Assembly: GCA_050014355.1 (NCBI GenBank)
Contig: JBEKDL010000064.1
Span: 1-10,997 of the forward strand
Direction of reading: 5' to 3'
DNA length: 10,997 nt
Source of the DNA: Fen-1077 sp050014355
Lineage (GTDB): Bacteria; Chloroflexota; Dehalococcoidia; Dehalococcoidales; RBG-16-60-22
The notes beneath the pieces are model-generated. The model saw only the letters and a program-made list of their open reading frames with translations, had not been told where the DNA came from and searched no databases. Of the stretch, positions 6,072 to 10,997 are shown in pieces (within the stretch, counting starts at the first letter, position 1; every line of letters begins with the position of its first letter). The position numbers and the translations under genes are program-made.

Positions 6072-7013
6072 ATGAAAACGGAACAAGCTCTCCGCGAATT
6101 TATCGCCAGCCGGGTGGCGGCTAACCTTAGCCCGGCCACGATCTCGTGGTACGAGGACAGGCTTGGGCCTTTCGCCAGGTTCTGCCCCACCCTGCCGCGC
6201 CGCCCCGAGCCCGTAGAGGCCTTTTTGGCCAGTATCCGGGGCAGCCAGGAAACCAAGTACGACGTCTACCGGGCGTTAAAAACCTTTTATAAATTCACGG
6301 CTGGCCGACGCCGGTTGCCAAACCCCATGGATGCAATCAAGCCACCGCGCCGTCCTAAGACCCTCATGCCGACACTGGAGGCCAACGAACTAGCGCTGGT
6401 TCTCCGGGCGGCTGAAAGCCCCCGTGACAGAGCCCTGATAACACTATTGATTGACTGTGGGGGGCGTGCGGGAGAGACATGTTCCTTACTAAAGCACAAT
6501 ATCAAGCAGGAAACGGTCATCGTTCACGGCAAATCAGGCTGGCGCGAGGTGCCTATCAGCGAGGAGACGCGACATCTCTTATTACAGATGGCCGAAAATA
6601 GCCCCGATGACCACGTATTCCACGGTCATAAGGGCCCCATGACCCGGCATCTGGTCTATGAAATAGTCCGGCGTGTTTTCAGGAAAGCCGGCATCAAGGG
6701 GCCGAAGCTGGGACCGCACCGCCTGCGCCACGCCTTCGGCAAGAATTTTATCGTAGCCGGCGGCGACCTTCGTTCCCTCCAGGAGATAATGGGTCACGCC
6801 GACATTCAAACAACCCAGAAATATGCGTCGCTCAACCTTAGCGACATCATAAAAAAGCACCGCAAGTTCAGCCCACTAAACGCGGCTCGCACAACCGAAC
6901 CAGCCAGTCTGCCTGTAACCGACGGTGTATTAGAACAAGCCGAAGCCATATTGAATAAGTCAAAAGACATTGACGCTTTAGGAGGTAATGGCGGTACTCA
7001 TCAGGCGTGCTAA
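6072..7013 (+). CDS. Tyrosine recombinase/integrase (XerC/D-like)
   Basis: A site-specific DNA recombinase of the phage integrase family, 313 residues. An N-terminal SAM-like core-binding domain covers about residues 3-77, and the catalytic domain about 100-265. All catalytic residues are visible: Arg132 (GGRAGETCSL), Lys154 (HGKSGWREVP), His216 and Arg219 (PHRLRHAF), His242 (IMGHADIQTTQ) and nucleophile Tyr251 (QKYASL). A tail of about 45 residues after the catalytic domain has no recognisable motif. The ATG at 6072 is supported by GGAGG seven bases upstream. It might be a mobile-element integrase, given the nearby tRNA-Asp, or a Xer-like enzyme. No accessory phage or conjugation genes are seen. 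The protein looks intact. Confidence 0.92.
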   Translation: MKTEQALREFIASRVAANLSPATISWYEDRLGPFARFCPTLPRRPEPVEAFLASIRGSQETKYDVYRALKTFYKFTAGRRRLPNPMDAIKPPRRPKTLMPTLEANELALVLRAAESPRDRALITLLIDCGGRAGETCSLLKHNIKQETVIVHGKSGWREVPISEETRHLLLQMAENSPDDHVFHGHKGPMTRHLVYEIVRRVFRKAGIKGPKLGPHRLRHAFGKNFIVAGGDLRSLQEIMGHADIQTTQKYASLNLSDIIKKHRKFSPLNAARTTEPASLPVTDGVLEQAEAILNKSKDIDALGGNGGTHQAC

Positions 7014-7025
7014 ATAATCCGCCCG

Positions 7026-7054
7026 TTCAAGAAAACAGAGTATAAAAATATAGT
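7026..7054 (+). promoter_or_regulatory. Possible promoter of the 7072 gene
   Basis: TTCAAG (7026-7031) and TATAGT (7049-7054) are 17 bases apart in A-rich DNA between the recombinase stop and the next gene. The -35 match is poor, so co-transcription with the recombinase is equally possible. Confidence 0.3.
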
Positions 7055-7071
7055 TACGGTAAAGGAGATTT

Positions 7072-7653
7072 ATGTTTAGTAAAAAGAAAGATCGAGAAAA
7101 GGAAAAACGAGAAAAGGAAAAATTGGTACGAAGGGTTTTGGGGAAAGATTCGCAACGCAGGGTGTTTGGTTTTCAGTGTTCTCCGAAGATCCAGGCGTCT
7201 TTGAAATCGCTTTCGGATCAAATTCATGTCCCTTTATTTGCCCTGGCGGAACACGCGCTTCAGTTGGGTGCGATGCAGCTGGAAGAGGTTAATAATAACC
7301 CCGAAGAACGCGAAGAATTGCGGCGTCACATATGCGAGGTGCACATTGAAATGAGAGTTATTGAAAAAGTCGCCAGGTATGACGCGGAAGCCGCTGATGT
7401 TCTGAAAATGGAAAGAATTCGCCGCTTCAGCATTGATAAGGCTACCCGGCAGCTGGTTGTGAAGTATATGAGATTGGGGCTCAAGCCCGAAGAACTCGAG
7501 GAGATGATTCTATTCGGGCACCACTGCAGATTAGCAATTGCTCAAGGCTGGCCTCGTCCCCCGGAAATTTCTCCCAAGAGTTATTCTCATCGACCTCCCA
7601 ATACTATCACAAAAAACAACCCAGATGAGTCTGAAAATAAATCACCTGAATAA
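7072..7653 (+). CDS. Hypothetical protein with possible ribbon-helix-helix segment
   Basis: I do not recognise this 193-residue protein. It starts with a very basic, Lys/Glu-repeating stretch (FSKKKDREKEKREKEK), then a strand-helix-helix pattern (RRVFGFQCSPKIQASLKSLS and PLFALAEHALQLGAMQLEE, about residues 29-72). That pattern resembles ribbon-helix-helix DNA-binding domains. The middle (73-155) is predicted mainly helical and rich in charged residues, and the last 35 residues are Pro/Ser/Asn-rich and probably disordered. No signal peptide or membrane segment is seen. The ATG follows AAAGGAG. It lies 58 bases after the recombinase on the same strand, so it could be an accessory or regulatory protein of that locus. 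The DNA-binding role is a pattern guess only. Confidence 0.75.
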   Translation: MFSKKKDREKEKREKEKLVRRVLGKDSQRRVFGFQCSPKIQASLKSLSDQIHVPLFALAEHALQLGAMQLEEVNNNPEEREELRRHICEVHIEMRVIEKVARYDAEAADVLKMERIRRFSIDKATRQLVVKYMRLGLKPEELEEMILFGHHCRLAIAQGWPRPPEISPKSYSHRPPNTITKNNPDESENKSPE

Positions 7654-7718
7654 CCTGATTGAAATTGAGGGGGAGTTTCACCCTTCCAAAATGAAATTCA
7701 AACTATCTGAACATAAGT

Positions 7719-7770
7719 CAGGTAGTCGGTAGACCAAAAGAGCCGAGTAGTTCGAATCCCCTTGGCTGGA
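7719..7770 (+). other. tRNA-like fragment, possible decayed tRNA or attachment site
   Basis: GGTAGTCGGTAGACC resembles a tRNA D arm, and 15 bases later AGTTCGAATCCCC matches the T-loop and T-stem 3' consensus. The anticodon arm is missing, and the bases before TTCGAAT do not pair with CCCC, so it cannot be a working tRNA. It shares 11 of 12 bases (GTTCRAATCCCC) with the T arm of the tRNA-Asp gene 1.9 kb upstream. It could be a relic of a tRNA or of an integration event, or chance. Confidence 0.3.
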
Positions 7771-8077
7771 GATGGGGTGACAATAGGCAGAACCTTCGAA
7801 CTATCCTTTGTCTTGACTATCTGATCACCTTATAAGCTTGTTAACAATGCTGTTTACACAGCTTGAAAACAACTATTGCACATTTCAAGCAAGTGTTACC
7901 CAACAAATTGCCTCTTAAGTTTAATCTGATAACCTAGCTGGCATATAGTTAATTTCTAGGCCCATTAGTGGAAGGGGAAATAAAGAACTTCTCATGCGAA
8001 AGGACTCTTAAAATAAAATAGGCAAGCTCTCCGGGCAAAGCGTGTCTTAGACTTTATTATGAGGAACACTCTAAGGT

Positions 8078-8122
8078 TTTGATGTCAGCTTGAACAAAGC
8101 AAGCGTTATCAAACAATTGTTT
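8078..8122. repeat. Hairpin and palindrome after the histidine kinase gene
   Basis: TTTGAT...ATCAAA (8078-8083, 8108-8113) encloses GCTTG...CAAGC (8088-8092, 8100-8104) around a 7-base loop. A perfect 12-bp palindrome AAACAATTGTTT (8111-8122) overlaps its right edge. Reading the plus strand, a T-rich run follows, so it could end plus-strand transcription; reading the minus strand, no T run follows. It lies between convergent genes, where a terminator would be useful. Confidence 0.4.
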
Positions 8123-8148
8123 TTCGTTCCACAACTGATGAAGCTCTT

Positions 8149-8988
8149 TCAGCCCGTCCTATCAGAATTCTGTGTTGGTATTCCCACAAAAAACGTCGAG
8201 CCTTTGTTCAGTTCGCTCTCTAACCAGATCGCGCCTCCCATCCTCTCCATCCACTCTTTTGCAATATAAAGACCCAGACCGCTACCTGTAATATCCCGGG
8301 TCTCGGACCTCTGTATGCGGTGAAAGGTCGTGAAAAGTGAACTTTTATCCGCGAGGCTGATGCCAATGCCCTCGTCAGCCACGCTTACAACCACCTGATG
8401 CTGCTCCATGTCGTGATGGGCCGAAACCGTGATATGCCCACCATTAGGGCTGTACTTGACAGCATTGCTCAATAGATTTTCTAAAACATGAATGAACATG
8501 TCGCGGTCTATGAAAACGTCAGGTAGGTCAGGTTCGATGTTAACGATAAACTCATGCTTACTGGTGCTTTCACGGATGATGGTTAATTGCTCCCCAACCA
8601 CATCTAATAGTCTCACATTCTCCAGCTTAACACTAACCCTACCGGATTGAATTCGGGCGACATTCAAGAAGTCGTCCACTAAGGCAGCAATCCTCTTGCT
8701 GCTATCAAGAATGCCCTTTAGCCACTGCTTTCTGGTAGCCTCTGGCGGATCATGACGCAGCAACATATCAGTATAGCCCAGGACGGTGCTCAATGGTGTG
8801 CGCAGTTCGTGAACAATAACTTGCCACTTAACGATATCAGCCAAACGCTTCGACAGATTAAACTCTTCTTGAAGTATTTTCTCCCGCTGTTGGAGCTGCT
8901 CATGCTTTGCTTGCAACTCAGCAATGCGCCGGCGGGTCTCTATCAATTCGTTTATCAGCTCCGCCTTTGTCTTATTTGTATATGTCAT
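8149..8988 (-). CDS. Soluble sensor histidine kinase
   Basis: An autophosphorylating histidine kinase of 279 residues with no membrane segment or signal peptide. Residues 1-50 form a charged, probably coiled-coil stretch. The HisKA domain has the H box VIVHELRTPLS (His60), and the ATPase domain has the N box ENLLSNAVKYS (Asn175), G1 DEGIGI (205-210), F box TTFHRI and G2 GSGLGLYIAK (235-244). All catalytic motifs look intact. No PAS, GAF or other sensor domain is seen, so the signal may come through the coiled coil or a partner. Its ATG directly abuts the TAG of the upstream kinase-HTH-receiver gene, so the two are translated together. The receiver of that protein is the natural phosphotransfer partner (inference). 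Confidence 0.95.
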   Translation of the reverse strand: MTYTNKTKAELINELIETRRRIAELQAKHEQLQQREKILQEEFNLSKRLADIVKWQVIVHELRTPLSTVLGYTDMLLRHDPPEATRKQWLKGILDSSKRIAALVDDFLNVARIQSGRVSVKLENVRLLDVVGEQLTIIRESTSKHEFIVNIEPDLPDVFIDRDMFIHVLENLLSNAVKYSPNGGHITVSAHHDMEQHQVVVSVADEGIGISLADKSSLFTTFHRIQRSETRDITGSGLGLYIAKEWMERMGGAIWLESELNKGSTFFVGIPTQNSDRTG

Positions 8989-10386
8989 CTAGCGGATTCT
9001 CACATTTACTCGAAGAATAGTGTTGACAGCGCTGATGATGTCTTTCGCATCGAAAGGTTTCTTCATCACTGCAAAAGGACCCAAAAGTAAAACCCGCATC
9101 ATCAGTTCGCTATCAGGATAGCCAGTGATTATTGTAACCAACAACTTCGGATTAATGGTTTTCATGCGGCGAAAAACCTCAACCCCGTCCATGTCAGGCA
9201 TCTTGAGATCGAGAAAAATCAGGTCGAAGTCCTGCTGCGTAACCATTTCTATTGCCTCAGAACCAGTTCTAGCAACCATCACGTTACATCCAAACTCCCG
9301 TACAATGATTTCTCTGAGAACGGTCCTAATTGCCTCATCGTCATCGACTACAAGGATTTTGGCTTTTGATACTATTGGGGTTTTACGTAACCACTGATCA
9401 ATGGAAACGCCATCAAATCGCCATCTCTGGCTTACCTTGGTTGCCGGGATCCTACCCTGTTTAATAAGTCGGTAGATTGTTTTTGGGGTTACATGCAGAT
9501 ATTTAGACACTTCCTCCGCAGTCATTAACCCTGTAACTTTGCTTTCTAATATAGTTGCTTTACCTGGCTCTGCAAATTGAATTTCTGCGGATGCAAATGC
9601 ATTGGACCTTACTTTTCGATCCCACGATAGAAAATCCATGATAGTTTTTGTAATCCGATTACTAAGGTCTGGGCGAAGTTCATCTAGAGGCCGGACTGTG
9701 AAGCGAGGATTTTTAATATTATCTGACTCCGTAAGAAGACATGAAGGTTCATTTGAGTAAAAGGGATGTCGATTGGTGAATAATAAGTATAGAGTAATTC
9801 CTAGGGAGAAAAGGTCAGATGGTTTATCTGGTAATTCGCCACCTAGGACCTCTGGAGCCGCCCATGTTGAAGACCCTAGACCAAGGGAAATACCTTCCTC
9901 TTCAATAGCTCTAGCGACACCGAAATCAGATAAATATGGTTTCAACTGCTCATCCAAAAGAATATTTGCTGGTTTAACGTCTCCATGAATGATCCCGGAC
10001 TTATGGGCATCACGAACAGCTCGAATGCATCCGCTAAGAATCTGGTCGCTCTCATTATCCGGAAGTGGACCACTTCCTTCCTTAATTCTCTTCTTGATCT
10101 GTCCTGCTAATGAATTAGGATAATATTCCATAATGATATAGTTATTGCCACGGGAAATGTCTATTACTCGAGCTATATAGTCACTTCTAATGGTACCTTG
10201 CTTCCGAGCTTCTTCTATAGCAATCCTTGTAGAGAGAAACGGATATATGCGTTTCAGGGCTACATTTCTATACAGCTTTGCATCATGAGCTTTCCACACC
10301 TCTCCGTAATTGCCTTTACCACAAAGCTCAATGAGTTCATACCGCTTGTCAATCTTTTCTCTGGCTTGCCAAGGTTTTGTATCCAT
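8989..10386 (-). CDS. Ser/Thr kinase - excisionase-type HTH - receiver fusion protein
   Basis: A 465-residue three-part protein. Residues 16-270 are a Hanks-type kinase: glycine loop GKGNYGEVWKA (23-33), Lys45 in VALKR, catalytic loop HGDVKPANIL (134-143, Asp136, Asn141), DFG at 154-156 and APE at 177-179. Gly135 replaces the usual Arg of HRD, making it a non-RD kinase, but the ATP and catalytic residues are present. Residues 288-333 are a MerR/excisionase-type helix-turn-helix (MTAEEVSKYLHVTPKTIYRL to WRFDGVSIDQWL). Residues 343-460 are a receiver with acidic pocket Asp348-350, phospho-acceptor Asp393 (FLDLKMPDMDG), Thr421 and Lys443. No membrane segment is seen. The ATG at 10386 has AGGGG about 11 bases upstream. 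It is followed immediately by the histidine kinase gene. It is probably a DNA-binding response regulator with built-in Ser/Thr kinase; the target genes are unknown. Confidence 0.95.
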   Translation of the reverse strand: MDTKPWQAREKIDKRYELIELCGKGNYGEVWKAHDAKLYRNVALKRIYPFLSTRIAIEEARKQGTIRSDYIARVIDISRGNNYIIMEYYPNSLAGQIKKRIKEGSGPLPDNESDQILSGCIRAVRDAHKSGIIHGDVKPANILLDEQLKPYLSDFGVARAIEEEGISLGLGSSTWAAPEVLGGELPDKPSDLFSLGITLYLLFTNRHPFYSNEPSCLLTESDNIKNPRFTVRPLDELRPDLSNRITKTIMDFLSWDRKVRSNAFASAEIQFAEPGKATILESKVTGLMTAEEVSKYLHVTPKTIYRLIKQGRIPATKVSQRWRFDGVSIDQWLRKTPIVSKAKILVVDDDEAIRTVLREIIVREFGCNVMVARTGSEAIEMVTQQDFDLIFLDLKMPDMDGVEVFRRMKTINPKLLVTIITGYPDSELMMRVLLLGPFAVMKKPFDAKDIISAVNTILRVNVRIR

Positions 10387-10431
10387 TATTAGTATTGCCC
10401 CTTATTGTCAAATAGCAGGAATTCCCCCAAC

Positions 10432-10462
10432 ATTATACCAGTTCGCGTCAACCCAAAGTCAA
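10432..10462 (-). promoter_or_regulatory. Extended -10 promoter of the kinase operon
   Basis: On the minus strand a perfect TATAAT (10432-10437) carries an upstream TGG, forming an extended -10. TTGACT (10457-10462) lies 19 bases before it, longer than ideal, which the extended -10 could offset. TTGAC also recurs nearer, within the spacer. Transcription would start about 40 bases before the kinase ATG. Confidence 0.65.
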
Positions 10463-10547
10463 CTCATTTTTTTGTCCCACTAAGCCAACACCCTGGGGCT
10501 AGAAACCCCCGTATTTCATCGTATTTCGACCTTTAAAATCATGGTCG

Positions 10548-10792
10548 CTAGCGAAAGTTTGGTTGTGCAGCCTGTATTGCTCGGGCAAGCGTCTGTTTGC
10601 TCACATTGAACTTTTCGCTACTTTGTGCAACGCGGGACTGAATTGTTTAGCAATGAATAAGACCTTATTTTCTTTCTCTCCAGTTTCTATCCCAAGTAAC
10701 GTCGTCGCTAGTGACTGTGCCTCACAAATTTTATAATTATATGGCATTCTTACCCAAACCACATCTATTATTGAATAATCATTTGTTAACGA
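10548..10792 (-). pseudogene. Possible decayed gene fragments, function unknown
   Basis: Two minus-strand pieces in different frames look protein-like. One is open from 10792 to a TGA at 10601 and includes CEAQSLATTLLGIETGEKEN and KVLFIAKQF. The other, open from 10646 to a TAG at 10548, includes EKFNVSKQTLARAIQAAQ, which resembles a helix-turn-helix. Joined by a frameshift they would read as one coding end. A third piece (VPFDGILVVNK, ending at 10779) just upstream may belong too. No family is recognised; ImmA/IrrE-like C-termini have a similar flavour, but the likeness is weak. It could also be chance. Confidence 0.35.
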
Positions 10793-10850
10793 CTAAAATA
10801 CCATCGAATGGCACTTTACTATTATATATCACTGAGGAGATACAGAAACC

Positions 10851-10928
10851 ATGAGCGAGAAGCTGAACTACGAGGTGAGGTGGTCCCCAAAAACTGGACA
10901 GGTAGTTAAGATAGAGTTCTGCTCCTAA
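10851..10928 (+). pseudogene. Short reading frame cut by the IS3-family end
   Basis: ATG at 10851 follows GAGGAG by 11 bases and opens MSEKLNYEVRW. From 10881 the sequence becomes the IS left end, and the frame runs into it to a TAA at 10928. The first 10 codons are probably the start of a host gene disrupted by the insertion; the continuation would lie beyond the IS, outside the window. No family can be named from so few residues. Confidence 0.45.
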
Positions 10929-10997
10929 AATAGAGATAATACAGGAGGAGCAGGAAATTGAAACAGAACCGCAGACAGCATAGCCCGGCATTTAAAG
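10881..10997 (+). mobile_element. IS3-family insertion sequence, left end (cut by window edge)
   Basis: TGGTCCCCAAAAACTGGACA at 10881-10900 matches the style of IS3-family terminal inverted repeats, which begin with TG and contain CCCCAAAAACTGGAC. A transposase orfA start follows at 10958. The right end, second reading frame and target duplication lie outside the window, so the exact left boundary (10881, or a few bases earlier) cannot be checked. Confidence 0.75.
10958..10997 (+). CDS. IS3-family transposase OrfA, first 13 codons
   Basis: This is the helix-turn-helix subunit that, with OrfB joined by frameshifting, forms IS3-family transposase. TTG at 10958 opens MKQNRRQHSPAFK, the typical N-terminus of these proteins (RRxxSPEFKxKVA in many). 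AGGAGG at 10943-10948 lies nine bases upstream. The helix-turn-helix itself falls beyond the window edge. Confidence 0.75.
   Translation, partial: MKQNRRQHSPAFK

Larger units (their letters stand above)
7654..8148. other. Gene-free stretch between convergent genes
   Basis: About 495 bases with no convincing reading frame on either strand; the frame at 7538-7732 has no ribosome binding site or family likeness. The DNA is A+T-rich compared with the housekeeping genes. Two items stand out: a tRNA-like fragment near 7719-7770, and a hairpin with an adjoining palindrome at 8078-8122. Nothing else is recognised. Confidence 0.6.
10387..10850. other. Intergenic stretch between the kinase operon and the IS-cut frame
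   Basis: Contains the kinase-operon promoter (10432-10462), a direct repeat CGTATTTC at 10510-10517 and 10520-10527, and apparent pieces of a decayed minus-strand gene (10548-10792). No intact gene is recognised. Confidence 0.6.

Noticed and set aside
7538..7732. A 64-codon plus-strand frame overlapping the end of the 7072 gene
   Set aside because: It mostly overlaps in another frame, has no ribosome binding site, and resembles nothing known.
5841..7770. Direct repeat of the tRNA-Asp T arm at 7752 as attL/attR
   Set aside because: Only GTTCRAATCCCC is shared, which is the generic T-loop/T-stem pattern of tRNAs. The bases after it differ from the tRNA 3' end, so it does not support an attachment-site pair.
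1..10997. CRISPR array or tandem repeat array
   Set aside because: No regularly spaced repeats of suitable length were found; the repeats present are short and few.

Overview
This window looks like a bacterial chromosome of the phylum Chloroflexota, most likely class Dehalococcoidia. That is an inference from the style of the ribosomal proteins, the short Oxa1-type YidC without a large extracytoplasmic domain, and the gene order; no marker here settles it. The left 5.7 kb is compact housekeeping DNA read on the minus strand. The right 5.1 kb is looser, more A+T-rich in places, and looks like accessory DNA.

Housekeeping part, in order of transcription (right to left). A good promoter at 5671-5700 drives rpsF, ssb and rpsR. 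After an A+T-rich gap come rpmH, rnpA, yidD, a PQQ-type beta-propeller protein, yidC and jag, packed with short gaps or overlaps. This joins an S6-SSB-S18 cluster to the rpmH-rnpA-yidD-yidC-jag cluster that often lies near the replication origin. The products serve translation, tRNA maturation and membrane-protein insertion. Beyond jag, a separate promoter (1025-1053) starts a T-box leader with an AUC (Ile) specifier. It controls ileS, whose first 229 codons are in the window. This IleRS has GIHH where class I synthetases have HIGH. The same first/third swap is known from mupirocin-hyper-resistant type 2 IleRS of Bacilli.

Accessory part, left to right. A tRNA-Asp(GUC) gene on the plus strand has its own promoter and encoded CCA. 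About 200 bp later comes a complete tyrosine recombinase gene, preceded by heptamer repeats and by an inverted repeat that ends right at its start codon. Next is an unrecognised 193-aa protein with a possible ribbon-helix-helix segment. A 495-bp gene-free stretch follows, holding a tRNA-like fragment and a hairpin. A two-gene operon then runs on the minus strand from an extended -10 promoter. The first gene encodes an unusual single polypeptide: a Hanks-type Ser/Thr kinase, an excisionase-type helix-turn-helix and a receiver domain. Its stop codon directly abuts the start of a soluble histidine kinase gene. Together they suggest a signalling unit linking Ser/Thr and His-Asp phosphorylation to DNA binding. 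Upstream lie apparent remains of a decayed minus-strand gene and a short plus-strand reading frame cut by the left end of an IS3-family element, which runs off the window.

The points most worth following are the kinase-HTH-receiver/histidine-kinase pair, the GIHH IleRS behind a T-box, the recombinase locus beside tRNA-Asp, and an rnpA reading frame with no canonical start codon at the expected place.
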